NCBI GenBank assembly: GCA_049325315.1
Contig: JBMONB010000153.1
Coordinates: 1-59,661, forward strand
Origin: JAWLHU01 sp049325315
GTDB lineage: Bacteria; Bacillota; Sulfobacillia; Symbiobacteriales; Symbiobacteriaceae
Reading direction: 5' to 3'
Length of the DNA: 59,661 nt
Of the stretch, positions 47,905-56,916 are shown piece after piece. Numbering within the stretch: position 1 is the stretch's first letter; each line of letters starts with the position of its first letter. The translations under genes were made by a program, and so were the position numbers. A model generated the notes under the pieces. The model searched no databases. It was not told where the DNA came from and saw only the letters and a list, made by a program, of their open reading frames with translations.

Positions 47905-48489
47905 TCAGTTCCGAGGCTCGATCTTGATCGCAGGGGGTGTGCTGACACAGACATAGGCGCAGAGGCCACAGCCCGTACAGACGTCAGCCACAATCTCCGG
48001 CTTGCCGCCCACCAGGCGAATCGCCTCGTCGGGGTACGGGCAGCGCTGCACGCAGAGATCGCAGATAGAGCCCTTGTGCGCCCAACAGGTTTCGGTATCG
48101 ATCACAGCCAGGCCCATGCGGACCTCCCGTGGGTTGGTAATCGTCAGCAGCGCCTTGGGCTCGCAGACCGGCATGCACTTGCCACACAGATCACAGGCCC
48201 GTTCCAGCGGGTCAATATAGGGTGTGCCCACCGCCGCCCCGGCTGAGGCGGGCAGAAACTTGATCACATTGCTCGGGCAGGCCTTGGCGCAGTCACCACA
48301 CCGGGTGCAGCTGAGCAGGAAGGCCGCCTCATCGATCGCCCCGGGAGGCCGCAGGTAGCGCTGGCCACCGGAGGCCCTGGTCACGGTCTCCGTGACCGCC
48401 CCATGCATGGTTTCCGCAACGAGACGCCCCAGCGACCGGAAGGACTCAAGAAAGAAGCCACGCCGGTCTTGAGGCTTGTTGGAGGCCAC
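47905..48489 (-). CDS. NapG/MauM-type four-cluster ferredoxin
   Basis: 194 residues with four Cys clusters: CTRCGDCAKACPSNVI, CDLCGKCMPVCEP, a CxxxxxxxCDLCVQRCPYPDEA cluster, and CTGCGLCAYVCVSTPPA. This is the MauM/NapG layout. An N-terminal RRGFF resembles part of a Tat motif but no hydrophobic segment follows convincingly, so location is uncertain. It probably transfers electrons for the molybdopterin oxidoreductase three genes downstream. GTG start at 48489, RBS AAAGGGGG. Confidence 0.87.
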   Translation of the reverse strand: MASNKPQDRRGFFLESFRSLGRLVAETMHGAVTETVTRASGGQRYLRPPGAIDEAAFLLSCTRCGDCAKACPSNVIKFLPASAGAAVGTPYIDPLERACDLCGKCMPVCEPKALLTITNPREVRMGLAVIDTETCWAHKGSICDLCVQRCPYPDEAIRLVGGKPEIVADVCTGCGLCAYVCVSTPPAIKIEPRN

Positions 48490-48524
48490 GAAAAACGCCC
48501 CCTTTACAGAGAGTCTATCTTCAT

Positions 48525-48553
48525 ACTATAGCACAGCTTGGGTCCCATTGCAG
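48525..48553 (-). promoter_or_regulatory. Extended -10 promoter for the molybdopterin operon
   Basis: Minus-strand TGC-TATAGT, -10 at 48530-48525 with a TGn extension, and a weak -35 CTGCAA 17 bases upstream. It lies about 36 bases before the ferredoxin GTG. Confidence 0.55.
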
Positions 48554-48590
48554 TGCGGTGGGGAGAGTAGACAGTTGGCCCAAGAAAGAC

Positions 48591-48623
48591 AAAAACCCCG
48601 GCGGATGTTGCCATCCACCGGGG
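48591..48623 (-). terminator. Intrinsic terminator after yqeY
   Basis: On the minus strand CCCCGGTGGATGG/CATCCGCCGGGG forms a stem followed by TTTTT (48595-48591). Confidence 0.85.
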
Positions 48624-48632
48624 CTTGCGTGC

Positions 48633-49082
48633 TTAGCCGAGCAGCTCTTTGACGATCTGCTGGACCATCTTCCCATCGGCACGACCCTTGGTCCGAGCGA
48701 CCAGTGGTCCCATCACTTTCCCCATGTCCTTCGGCCCCTGGGCGCCGACTTCGGCGATGATCTGGCGAGCCAGATCACGCACCTCGTCTTCACCCAGCTG
48801 CTCCGGGAGGTAATCCGCCAGAACGGCGATTTCGGCTTGCGCCTTCTCCACCAGATCCTGACGGCCGCCCTTCTCGAATTCGGCCACGGAGTCCTTGAGC
48901 TGCTTCACTTGCTTCGTGATGATCCCAAGGATGTCTTCGTCGGTGAGCGGGCCATGCTTGTCGATCTCTGCGTTCTTGATGGCTGCCCGCAGGAACCGAA
49001 TGGTCTCCAGACGGGCTTTTCCGGCCGGACCGGCCTTCATCGCCACCTTCATGTCCTCTATGAGACGTTCATTCAGGCCCAT
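48633..49082 (-). CDS. yqeY: GatB/YqeY-domain protein
   Basis: 149 residues, the normal YqeY length: helical N-terminal domain (IEDMKVAMKAGPAGKARLETIRFLRAAI) and the C-terminal tRNA-interacting-like domain ending KGRADGKMVQQIVKELLG, which resembles the tail domain of GatB. Paired with rpsU as in most Firmicutes; a role in tRNA-dependent amidation or translation is suspected but not proven. Confidence 0.93.
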   Translation of the reverse strand: MGLNERLIEDMKVAMKAGPAGKARLETIRFLRAAIKNAEIDKHGPLTDEDILGIITKQVKQLKDSVAEFEKGGRQDLVEKAQAEIAVLADYLPEQLGEDEVRDLARQIIAEVGAQGPKDMGKVMGPLVARTKGRADGKMVQQIVKELLG

Positions 49083-49103
49083 TGGAAGCCCTCTCCCTTG
49101 ACC

Positions 49104-49283
49104 TTAGTCGCGGTACTTGCGCTTGCGAGCAGCCTCGCTCTTCTTCTTGCGCTTTACGCTGGGCTTCTCGTAATGCTCGCGCCGACGAACTTCGGCCAGA
49201 ACACCGGCCTTCTGGAGCTGACGCTTAAAACGGCGAAGAGCGCTTTCCAGCGTCTCGTTCTTACCGATTTTGACTTCTGACAT
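49104..49283 (-). CDS. rpsU: 30S ribosomal protein S21
   Basis: 59 residues, too short for ordinary cutoffs. It begins MSEVKIGKNETLESALRRFK and ends in a Lys/Arg-rich tail (KRKKKSEAARKRKYRD), the S21 pattern: a short helical body and a basic C-terminus binding 16S rRNA near the anti-Shine-Dalgarno region. The start ATG has CCGGGG upstream. Gene order HIT, rpsU, yqeY is conserved. Confidence 0.95.
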   Translation of the reverse strand: MSEVKIGKNETLESALRRFKRQLQKAGVLAEVRRREHYEKPSVKRKKKSEAARKRKYRD

Positions 49284-49371
49284 CCCCGGATTTCCCTCCC
49301 CTCCACAGGACCTGGGGGAAAAAAGAACACGCTTCGCGATTATACCGCGGCCCTTCGTTTATGTCAAACCC

Positions 49372-49716
49372 TTAAGCGAGGGGCCCCAGCTTTCGACCGC
49401 CGATGACGTGGAAGTGCAGGTGGAAAACCACCTGACCCGACTCTTTCCCGGTGTTGGTAGCCACCCGGTAGCCAGAGTCAGCGATTCCTGTCTGTCGAGC
49501 GATCTGCTGGATAGCGGCGAAGGCGTGTCCAAGCATGGTTGTGTCCTCGCTGCTCAGATCGTTGACCGAGGCGAGGTGCTTCTTCGGTATGACCAGGATG
49601 TGGACGGGCGCAATCGGATGGATGTCGTGAAAGGCCAGGACATGTTCGTCCTCATAAACCTTCGTCGACGGGATCTGCCCGGCGACAATCTTGCAGAAAA
49701 GGCAGTCGTGGGACAC
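49372..49716 (-). CDS. HIT-family (HINT-type) nucleotide hydrolase
   Basis: 114 residues from GTG at 49716 (GGAG eight bases before). Zinc/structural CLFCKIVAGQIPS at the N-terminus and the histidine triad HLHFHVIGG at the C-terminus. HINT proteins hydrolyse adenosine phosphoramidates. The frame continues upstream, but homologues start at the chosen position. Confidence 0.93.
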   Translation of the reverse strand: MSHDCLFCKIVAGQIPSTKVYEDEHVLAFHDIHPIAPVHILVIPKKHLASVNDLSSEDTTMLGHAFAAIQQIARQTGIADSGYRVATNTGKESGQVVFHLHFHVIGGRKLGPLA

Positions 49717-49846
49717 GGGTATCACTCCAGGAGTTTTCGCTTGCGCCACCGGGCGCACTTGCTTATTCTGACGAATCCTTGTCAAATTATTCTACATCGC
49801 GAGAAGAAATTCCTCTACATGGTCCGGCGTCTGTTGCCGGATTCTG

Positions 49847-51055
49847 CTAGAAGAACTCGAAGAAGAGGAGCGGGTCGCCGGCGGTGGCGCGGGCGAGCAG
49901 GTCGAGCGACACAGGGTTTGTGACCGCCAACCGGCCCAGGCGCTGGGCCTGGAGCGGAGTTACGCCGCCGGCGTAAATCTGCGACCAGACCTCAATGGGC
50001 GCCAGGAGGTCCGGGTTGTCGAGCTTTGTCGGCTCCGCCGTGGCGTGGCCGGCCTCAAACTGAATGCGCCACCCACCGCTGTTCCAGGGCGCTAACTCGT
50101 CGTGTACGCCAATGGTCAGGCTGCCGGTTACGCCGACCGGCCAGGGGCGCTCAGCATAGGCGCGCGCCAGATCGACCAACCGGATCTGGAAGGCGGGGGC
50201 GATCCGGCTCTCCGTATCGCCGGGGTCGCGGATCAGGTGCCAGAGCGGCAGGTCCGGCAGCGCCTTGATCACCACCGCCCGCACACGGGAATCGTGGTTC
50301 GCGGCGAAGCCCAGCAGACCCTCGAGGGCGGCCGGCGTAAGCGCCACCCACTCGTGAATGGCAAAGTTGTGATCATCGCCGGTCTTGTCAAATCGGTAGA
50401 GCATGTAGCCCTCCGGCTCGGCGCCCGGGGCCGGCGACCAGATCGCGGCGTGCAGCGGCGCATAGCTCTGGTGGGTCGGGCCGTTGACCCGGCGCCGCCA
50501 GTGGGCTTCGGTTCCACGCACGATCGGGCCCCGGCGGGCAGATGCCCAGCGGGTGTAGATCGGGTCAAACTCCGCCCAGTTCTCCCAGCCGCCCCCCAGG
50601 CGGCGGATCTCTCCCGGCGCCCGCTGAAGCGGTTGGAGCATGGAGACGGGAATCGTATGGCGAATCTGCGCCACACCATCGCCCCAACCCAGGCGCCGGT
50701 AAAAGGCCTCCTCGAAGGGGTAGAGGCCGGAGAGGGGCATCTCCCGCTCCTTCATCTCCGCCAGGGCCGAGGCCATCAGCCTCCGCACATGGCCCCGGCG
50801 CCGGGTCTCCGGCGGAGAGCCCACACTGGCGACTCCGCCCATGGCGAGGGTTCTGCCCTCCCAGTGCAGGCGGAAGGGATCCAGCACCAGGGCCGCCGCC
50901 AGCGAGCCGGCCTCATCGGCCAGCACCCGGACCATTTCGAGCCGGAAGACGTTCTGCATGCGCGGCTCGTACTCGGCGGGGGTGAAGACGAAGGCATACT
51001 CCATCAGCGCCCGCCAGGCCGGGATCTCACTCTCGCGAAGCGACCGGTACTCCAC
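49847..51055 (-). CDS. Eis-type GNAT N-acetyltransferase
   Basis: 402 residues, the size of Eis-family enzymes that acetylate aminoglycosides, polyamines or peptides. The N-terminal GNAT domain (1-150) has acetyl-CoA loop VGSPPETRRRGHVRRLMAS. A second GNAT-like domain and a C-terminal SCP2-like domain (GSLTIGVHDELAPWNSGGWRI...) follow, ending in FFEFF where Eis uses the terminal carboxylate. GTG at 51055 is used because AGGGGGGAT is directly upstream. Antibiotic resistance is possible but not shown. Confidence 0.87.
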   Translation of the reverse strand: MEYRSLRESEIPAWRALMEYAFVFTPAEYEPRMQNVFRLEMVRVLADEAGSLAAALVLDPFRLHWEGRTLAMGGVASVGSPPETRRRGHVRRLMASALAEMKEREMPLSGLYPFEEAFYRRLGWGDGVAQIRHTIPVSMLQPLQRAPGEIRRLGGGWENWAEFDPIYTRWASARRGPIVRGTEAHWRRRVNGPTHQSYAPLHAAIWSPAPGAEPEGYMLYRFDKTGDDHNFAIHEWVALTPAALEGLLGFAANHDSRVRAVVIKALPDLPLWHLIRDPGDTESRIAPAFQIRLVDLARAYAERPWPVGVTGSLTIGVHDELAPWNSGGWRIQFEAGHATAEPTKLDNPDLLAPIEVWSQIYAGGVTPLQAQRLGRLAVTNPVSLDLLARATAGDPLLFFEFF

Positions 51056-51089
51056 AGCGAATCCCCCCTGCGTCAATGGGTCCGGGCGA

Positions 51090-52196
51090 TCAGACCGAGG
51101 TGGCGTTCCGGTTCTTGTCGGCGTGCCGCTCCAGCGCCAGCTGAACCAGCCGGTCGCACAGCTCGCTGTAGCTGATACCCGATGCCTCCCAGAGCTTGGG
51201 GTACATCGAGATCCGAGTAAAGCCGGGAATCGTGTTAACCTCGTTGAGCAGGATCCGGTTCGTTCCCTTCTCGAGGAAGAAGTCAACCCGGGCCATGCCG
51301 GCGCCGTCGATCGCCTTGAAGGCGACGATCGCCTGGCGCTGGAACTCCCGTGCCAGATCTTCGGGAATGTCGGCGGGGACCTGGGTCCGGGAGAGGTTGT
51401 CGAAGTACTTGTCCTGATAGTCGTAGAACTCGTGGCCGGGCAGGATCTCGCCGGGAATGGAGGCGATGGGATCGTCGTTGCCCAGGACCGACAGCTCGAT
51501 CTCCCGGGCGTTGAGCCCCTCCTCCACCAGAATCCGCCGGTCAAAGCGGGCGGCCTCCACCATCGCCTTGCGCAGCTCCTCCCGGTTCTTGGCCTTGGAG
51601 ATACCCACCGAGGAGCCCAGGTTGGCGGGCTTGACAAAGACCGGGTACTTGCCGAAGGTGGCCTCCACGTCGTCGAGGAGCGCCTCGGGCTGCTCCTCCC
51701 AATGCTTGCGGAGGTAGACCTTGTAAGGCGCCACCGCGAGGCCCGCCTGCTGGAAGAGCGCCTTAGCGACACCCTTATCCATGCCGACGCTCGAAGCGAG
51801 CACACCACAGCCCACGTAGGGCACGTTGGCCATCTCGAGCAGGCCCTGAATGGTGCCGTCCTCCCCGTAGGTACCGTGCAGCACCGGGAAGAAGACAGCG
51901 GGCTCGGTGGTGGGGCTCAGCGGGGACTCGCCGTCGCCGATGGGCACCAGCTCCCGGCGGGTCGGGTCGCCCAGCAGGCCGACCGGAAAGCCGCCCGCCT
52001 GTTCCACACCCTCGGTCAGCGCCTTCATTGGGTCCCCGGTAAGGAGCCACTGGCCCTCCTTGGTGATGCCGATCGGCACGACCTCGTACTTGGTCTTATC
52101 CAACGCCTGCATCACGTTTTTGGCCGACATAAGCGACACCTCGTGCTCGCCCGAGCGGCCCCCGAAGACCAGGTAGACGCGAGTCTTCGCGGTCAT
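51090..52196 (-). CDS. ddl: D-alanine--D-alanine ligase
   Basis: ATP-grasp enzyme of 368 residues joining two D-Ala for peptidoglycan. FGGRSGEHEVSLMSA at the N-terminus, DKGVAKALFQQAGLAVAPY in the ATP-binding region, and the signatures EIELSVLGND and FFLEKGTNRILLNEVNTIPGFT near the C-terminus are all present. ATG at 52196 follows GGAAGGAG. The omega-loop-adjacent residues look like the D-Ala-specific type, but D-Lac specificity cannot be excluded by eye. Confidence 0.94.
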   Translation of the reverse strand: MTAKTRVYLVFGGRSGEHEVSLMSAKNVMQALDKTKYEVVPIGITKEGQWLLTGDPMKALTEGVEQAGGFPVGLLGDPTRRELVPIGDGESPLSPTTEPAVFFPVLHGTYGEDGTIQGLLEMANVPYVGCGVLASSVGMDKGVAKALFQQAGLAVAPYKVYLRKHWEEQPEALLDDVEATFGKYPVFVKPANLGSSVGISKAKNREELRKAMVEAARFDRRILVEEGLNAREIELSVLGNDDPIASIPGEILPGHEFYDYQDKYFDNLSRTQVPADIPEDLAREFQRQAIVAFKAIDGAGMARVDFFLEKGTNRILLNEVNTIPGFTRISMYPKLWEASGISYSELCDRLVQLALERHADKNRNATSV

Positions 52197-52407
52197 GTCC
52201 ATCTCCTTCCGATAGGGGTCGGATGCGGCGGAGCACCGCCGCTGCAAAGGATAACGGGCCAGCGCGCCCGATGGTTACGGGAATCAATCTCCCTTAGCCT
52301 ACCGCTTTCAGGGAGACGAAGCAAGCCCCCGCCGGATACCAGCCTATGTGGAGCGGCGCACGCGGTGCGCGAAGCGGAGGGAGCCTCCTCCGGAGACCCC
52401 CTCCTCG

Positions 52408-53325
52408 CTAGACCCGCCGGACCAGCGCCACGCCGCCCAGGGCGATGGACGCCCCCAGCACCTGGAGCAGGCTGAAGGGCTGGCCCAGAAAGATCGCCCC
52501 GCAGGCGGCTGCCATGGCGGGAATCAGGTACATCACCAGCATGACCCGGGCCGGACCGATGCGGGCGATGGCGGTGTACCAGACAATGTGACCGAAGACC
52601 GTCACCACCAGGGCGACGTAGAGGAGCGACAGCCAGCCTGTCGCCGAGAGCGCAGACCAGTTGAAGGACAGAGCCGTGGGCACCTGGAGGATCAGCAGCG
52701 CCACCAGGGCGACGGAGTTGATCCAGGCCTGAACCTTTACCCCGCTGTGCGCCTTCAGGAGCGGCTGGGCCACCACGCCATACCAGGCCCAGATCATGCT
52801 GGCTGCCAGGGCCATGAGGTCGCCGTGCAGCGACTGCAGGCTGAAAGAGAGCCGGCCCGAGCCGAAGGCGATCACCATGGCAGCCCCGCTGAAGGCGATG
52901 AGCGAGCCCAGCCCGAAGCGCAGGGAGGGCGCCCCACGCCCTGAAGCCCACCCCATCAGCACGCCCCAGATGGGCGAGAGCGCCAGCAGCAGCGAGGCAT
53001 TGGCCGCGGTGGTGTACTTGGCGGCGCTGGAGAAGACCAGGCTGTAGACCACCACGCCAATCAGGCCGGTGGCAACGGTGCGGGGCCAGTCTGCCCGGGG
53101 CAGGCGCCAGTCCTCGCCGGAGCGGCGCAGGATCAGCCAGAAGAGCGGCGTCGCAATCACGTAGCGCAGCAGGTTGAACAGACCGACGGGAATCTCCCTC
53201 AGACCGGTCGCAAAGGCTACGTACCCGAATCCCCAGGCCACCACCACGCCCAGCAGGGCCAGGTCAATGGCGGTCAGGGCCGGGCGGGGCTCCGGATGGC
53301 TGGCGGCTGCTTGCAGGTGGCTCAT
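52408..53325 (-). CDS. EamA-family (DMT) permease
   Basis: 305 residues, ten predicted helices in two EamA repeats (about 15-145 and 155-300); the segments LLVVVAWGFGYVAF-type TM1 and GVVVYSLVFSSAAKYTTAANASLLLALSPIWGV are characteristic. Drug/metabolite export family; substrate unknown. Monocistronic between mtaB and ddl, 211 bases before ddl. Confidence 0.87.
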   Translation of the reverse strand: MSHLQAAASHPEPRPALTAIDLALLGVVVAWGFGYVAFATGLREIPVGLFNLLRYVIATPLFWLILRRSGEDWRLPRADWPRTVATGLIGVVVYSLVFSSAAKYTTAANASLLLALSPIWGVLMGWASGRGAPSLRFGLGSLIAFSGAAMVIAFGSGRLSFSLQSLHGDLMALAASMIWAWYGVVAQPLLKAHSGVKVQAWINSVALVALLILQVPTALSFNWSALSATGWLSLLYVALVVTVFGHIVWYTAIARIGPARVMLVMYLIPAMAAACGAIFLGQPFSLLQVLGASIALGGVALVRRV

Positions 53326-53349
53326 GGGGTAAGGTCATCTCCCGATGGG

Positions 53350-54747
53350 TTAGAGGTCATCCTCCAGTTGGATCAGGGGCAGGTTCATCGCGGGCTCGGG
53401 GCGGCGCTCCACCCGCACGGCGGGCCCGATGGGGTGTCCGTCCATCTCCCCGAGGCAGACCTCTTCGTCGACGGCGGTGATTCGCACGGGAATCAGGCAG
53501 TTCTTCAGTTCATCGCCCCCGGGGAAGCGGACCCGCAGGTAGTTGTCGGTGTAGCCCTCCAGCCAGCCCTCGCCGGCATCGGTCTCCTCCTCGGCCAGCA
53601 CCCAGAGGGTCTGCCCCTGGTGGCGGCGGGCGAAGTCGAGCGCCAGGTCGCGGCCCAGTCCGATCATCTCGTGGGTCCGCCGCTCCTTGACCTTCTTTGG
53701 GATCTGGTCGGCCATGTCGGCCGCCGGGGTACCCTGCCGGGCGGAGAACGGGAAGACGTGCAGCCGGGAGAAGCCCATCTCCCTCACAAAGGCCATCGAC
53801 TCGGTGTGCTCCGCCTCGGTCTCGCCAGGGAAGCCGACGATCACGTCGGTGGTGAGGCCCAGGTCCGGAATGCGCCGGCGCAGCTCCCCTACCACCTCGC
53901 GGTACTTCCGGGCGGTGTAGGCCCGCTTCATCCGCTCCAGCACGCTCTGAGAGCCCGACTGGAGGCTCAGGTGCAGGTGGCGGCAGACCTTCGGGTGGTG
54001 TTGGAGCAGGTCCATCAGGTGCGGGGTCACGTGCTTGGGCTCGAGGCTGGAGAGGCGAATTCGGTCGATTCCCTCAATCTCGGTCAGCCGCTCCACCACC
54101 TCGGCCAGGGTGAACTCGTTCTTGTAGTCCTTGCCGTAGGAGCCCAGGTGAATGCCGGTCAGCACCACCTCGCGGAAGCCCTCGGCCGCCAGGCGGCGCA
54201 CCTCCTGAACCACCGACTCGGGCCGGCGGCTCCGGGGCTTCCCCCGGGCATAGGGGATAATGCAGAAGGTGCAGAAGATATTGCACCCTTCCTGAATCTT
54301 GACCACGGCGCGGGTGTGGCCCATGAACGAGTCCACCGCCATCTCCTCAAACTCGCGCGCCTGCCAGATATTGTTGACGGCCCGAATCGGCTCCGGCGAG
54401 GTCATCGCCTGCTCGCACAGCTCCACCACCCGGTTCCGGTCCTGGTTGCCGATAATCAGCGAAACACCGGGAATCCCGGCCACCTCATCGGGCGCCGTCT
54501 GGGTGTAGCAGCCGGTCACCGCCACCACCGAGAGCGGCGAGCGCCGGATGGCGTTGCGAATCAGGTTGCGGCTTTTGGCCGCCCCGCGACCGGTAACGGT
54601 ACATGTATTAATGATGTAGACATCCGCAGGGTCCTGGAAGTTGACGATCTGGTAGCCCGCCCTGCGGAAGAGCGCCATCATGGCTTCAGAGTCGTACTGG
54701 TTGACCTTGCAACCCAGGGTCGTAAAGGCCACCCGCTTCTCCGCCAT
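53350..54747 (-). CDS. mtaB: tRNA t6A37 methylthiotransferase MtaB
   Basis: Radical SAM enzyme of 465 residues converting t6A to ms2t6A at tRNA position 37. The N-terminal MTTase domain has Cys in LGCKVNQYD, CTVTGRG and GCYTQ (auxiliary cluster). The radical SAM core has CNIFCTFCIIPYARG, and a C-terminal TRAM domain follows. ATG at 54747 behind AAGGAGGGG. In Firmicutes it is normally next to rsmE; here a quinone-oxidoreductase/PIG-L region separates them. Confidence 0.94.
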   Translation of the reverse strand: MAEKRVAFTTLGCKVNQYDSEAMMALFRRAGYQIVNFQDPADVYIINTCTVTGRGAAKSRNLIRNAIRRSPLSVVAVTGCYTQTAPDEVAGIPGVSLIIGNQDRNRVVELCEQAMTSPEPIRAVNNIWQAREFEEMAVDSFMGHTRAVVKIQEGCNIFCTFCIIPYARGKPRSRRPESVVQEVRRLAAEGFREVVLTGIHLGSYGKDYKNEFTLAEVVERLTEIEGIDRIRLSSLEPKHVTPHLMDLLQHHPKVCRHLHLSLQSGSQSVLERMKRAYTARKYREVVGELRRRIPDLGLTTDVIVGFPGETEAEHTESMAFVREMGFSRLHVFPFSARQGTPAADMADQIPKKVKERRTHEMIGLGRDLALDFARRHQGQTLWVLAEEETDAGEGWLEGYTDNYLRVRFPGGDELKNCLIPVRITAVDEEVCLGEMDGHPIGPAVRVERRPEPAMNLPLIQLEDDL

Positions 54748-54819
54748 GGAAGACCCCTCCCTTCCATCATTCTTTCATGATACCCCCGGAGGGAAGGTGG
54801 TTCAACCCTCTAATGAAGG

Positions 54820-54848
54820 GAGACCCCGCCACAGTCGGGCAGGGTCTC
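54820..54848. terminator. Hairpin between the zinc-ribbon gene and mtaB
   Basis: GAGACCCCGCC and GGCAGGGTCTC (one mismatch) around ACAGTCG (54831-54837), just past the zinc-ribbon gene's stop on the minus strand. Confidence 0.55.
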
Positions 54849-54860
54849 AGCTATGGGCGG

Positions 54861-55133
54861 TCAGGGCATCAGGCGGGTCCCGCAATGGCTACAATGTGTA
54901 TGTTTGAACTCCCTGCCGAGGTGGCGGTCGCATTTGGGGCAGCGCCAGTCGATCCAAAGGTAGATAAGGAGCCCCACGAGCCCGGCCCCGGCAATGGCCG
55001 CAGCGGCCACCTGGCTGAGTTTGGCGCCCAGCAGCGGGAGACCCAGAAAGATCGTGAGAAGCAAGATGCCGAGAGCGATGGCCCGGCGCTCCCGCTTGCG
55101 GGCGAACCTGAGAAAGATCTCCTCCTGTTCCAT
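54861..55133 (-). CDS. Small membrane protein with C-terminal zinc ribbon
   Basis: 90 residues. Basic N-terminus, two helices (about residues 18-38 and 43-62), then a CPKC...CSHC zinc ribbon with His residues (FKHTHCSHCGTRLMP). ATG at 55133 is set by AAGGAGGTGGG; the frame upstream is spurious. Function unknown; probably a membrane-anchored zinc-binding protein. Confidence 0.8.
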   Translation of the reverse strand: MEQEEIFLRFARKRERRAIALGILLLTIFLGLPLLGAKLSQVAAAAIAGAGLVGLLIYLWIDWRCPKCDRHLGREFKHTHCSHCGTRLMP

Positions 55134-55186
55134 CTTCCCACCTCCTTCCGGGAGGGTTCGCCGCACCGCCCCCGACTTCCTGTCCA

Positions 55187-56179
55187 TCAGCCGTTCGGCA
55201 ACAGGACCAGTTTCCCGCTTACCGCAGAACGCTCCAGCAGTGCATGGGCTCTGGCCGCTTCGCGCAGCGGAAGCCGCTCCGCCACCACAGGGGCGATTTG
55301 GCGCTCCGCCAGGAGTTGAAGCAGGACGGCCAGGTCCGCCCGGAACCAGTCGCTGTGGCGCTTCTTCCAGGAGGCGATGGCGTAGAACCCCGTCCGCCGG
55401 CCTGGCGCCAGATTCAGAAACGTCACGCTCATCATGGTCAGCGGAATCACCAGGGGGCCAGCCCCCTGGGCGGCCCGGAAGCCGTAGCAGATCAGCCGGC
55501 CGCCCCGGCGCAGGGCTCGGAACGAACGCCACGAGGTGCGTCCGCCGATTCCGTCGAAGGCCGCATCCACCCCGCCGCCGAGGCGGGTCACGAAGTCCTC
55601 GTTCCGGTGGTCGATCGGTATGGCGCCCATCTGCCGGACCAGGTCATGCTTGGCGGCCGAGGCAGTGCCGTATAGCTCCAGACCGTGGAGCCGGCCGAGT
55701 TGGAGCAGCGCTGTGCCGACACCCCCCGCCGCACCGTGGATCAGCACCCGTTCCCCGGGCTCCACCCGGGCCACCCGGTGGAGCATCTGGTAGGCCGAGA
55801 CGTAGTTGAGCGTGAGCGACGCCGCCTCCGCCGGGTCGACCCCATCGGGTACCGACACCAGCTCGTCCACGGGCAGAATCACCTGCTGGGCATAGCCGCC
55901 CCGCACGGTGAGCGCTGCCACCCGCTCTCCGGGACGGAACCGTTCCACCCCTGCGCCCACCTCTTCCACCTCGCCCACCAGGTCGTACCCCGGCGTGAAC
56001 GGCGGCTGCGGCATGCCGGGGTACCGCCCGTGGCGCATCATGATGTCGGCGTAGGCGACGCCCGCTGCCAACACCCTGACCCGCACCTCCCCCGCCCGGG
56101 GGCTGACCATCTCCTCCTCCACCACCTCAAGCACGTCGGGCGCACCCAACGCTGTCATGACCACGCGCTGATACTTCAA
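55187..56179 (-). CDS. Quinone oxidoreductase-like MDR enzyme
   Basis: 330 residues. The N-terminal GroES-like domain reads MRHGRYPGMPQPPFTPGYDLVGEVEEVG. Next comes a Rossmann NADPH domain with VLIHGAAGGVGTALLQLG. No structural or catalytic zinc Cys, so the zinc-free QOR/zeta-crystallin branch. The TTG start at 56179 is supported by GGAGGTAGA. Divergently transcribed from a TetR gene with a palindromic operator between them, so it is probably that regulator's target. Confidence 0.88.
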   Translation of the reverse strand: MKYQRVVMTALGAPDVLEVVEEEMVSPRAGEVRVRVLAAGVAYADIMMRHGRYPGMPQPPFTPGYDLVGEVEEVGAGVERFRPGERVAALTVRGGYAQQVILPVDELVSVPDGVDPAEAASLTLNYVSAYQMLHRVARVEPGERVLIHGAAGGVGTALLQLGRLHGLELYGTASAAKHDLVRQMGAIPIDHRNEDFVTRLGGGVDAAFDGIGGRTSWRSFRALRRGGRLICYGFRAAQGAGPLVIPLTMMSVTFLNLAPGRRTGFYAIASWKKRHSDWFRADLAVLLQLLAERQIAPVVAERLPLREAARAHALLERSAVSGKLVLLPNG

Positions 56180-56243
56180 TACGGTCTACCTCCATCCTAT
56201 TCCCGTCGCCTCATTCTCGCGCCGTCTCGTAAGTTTGTAAAGT

Positions 56244-56268
56244 GGTCACTAACTTATTGCTTGTGACC
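56244..56268. promoter_or_regulatory. Operator-like inverted repeat in the oxidoreductase/TetR divergon
   Basis: GGTCAC, 13 bases, GTGACC. It lies between the divergent QOR and TetR genes and is probably the regulator's binding site. A weak TTGCTT-18-TATGCT promoter overlaps it on the plus strand. Confidence 0.5.
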
Positions 56269-56310
56269 CAACCGCCATGTTATGCTGGGCGTGATGGAGG
56301 TGGGGTAATA

Positions 56311-56916
56311 ATGGAAGGGCGGAAGAGGACCCGCATGCGAGCAGCGGAGCGGCGCGAGGCGATTCTGGATGCAGCGGCCGCCACCTTTTCCCGCCTGGGC
56401 TACCGGGCGGCCGGCATGGCCGATATCGCTGAAGCGTCGGGGATTACACAGCCCATGCTCTACCGGCACTTCGCCTCCAAGAAGGAACTATACCTGGCCG
56501 TCATCGACCGGGTGGTCGAAGAGATCCTCGACGTGCTCGGCCGCGCCCCGGACCTGCTGGCCCTGGGGCCCGCTTACGCCCGGCTGGCAGCGGAGAAGCC
56601 CGAGCTGGTCCGCTTGCGCCTTCAGGCGCTGACTGAGCGGGAGGACCCGGAGATTCAGGAGCGGTTCCGGCGGCTCTTTCTGGCGCAGTTTGAGATCATC
56701 CGCCGGACCACGATGAATGACATGCGGGCCGGGCAGATTGACCCCGGCGTCGACCCGGTGGGGCTGGCCTGGCTCTTCACCAGCCTGGGCATGCTGAACG
56801 ACGTGGTCGTCGCCATGGAGCTGCCCGGCGCCCTTGAGGTGGTGGACCAGGCGGCCCATCAGTTCTGGGCCTGGAACTACCGTGTGCAGGGAAGGGAGCC
56901 GCGCTGGGACTGCTGA
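56311..56916 (+). CDS. TetR/AcrR-family regulator
   Basis: 201 residues. HTH: AILDAAAATFSRLGYRAAGMADIAEASGITQPMLYRHFASKKELYLAVI. The C-terminal domain is of the TetR_C type with two Leu-rich helices. ATG at 56311 behind GGAGGTGGGG. Divergent from the quinone-oxidoreductase gene, which it probably represses in the absence of an electrophile or quinone. Confidence 0.88.
   Translation: MEGRKRTRMRAAERREAILDAAAATFSRLGYRAAGMADIAEASGITQPMLYRHFASKKELYLAVIDRVVEEILDVLGRAPDLLALGPAYARLAAEKPELVRLRLQALTEREDPEIQERFRRLFLAQFEIIRRTTMNDMRAGQIDPGVDPVGLAWLFTSLGMLNDVVVAMELPGALEVVDQAAHQFWAWNYRVQGREPRWDC

Noticed and set aside
49847..51808. 653-codon minus-strand ORF joining ddl antisense-frame sequence to the acetyltransferase
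   Set aside because: Only the part after GTG 51055 resembles a protein family and has a ribosome site; the upstream part overlaps ddl and is Arg/Ser/Pro-rich noise.
52356..52370. GCGCAC/GTGCGC hairpin upstream of ddl
   Set aside because: Only six base pairs and no T tract; too common in sequence of this composition to call a terminator or riboswitch.
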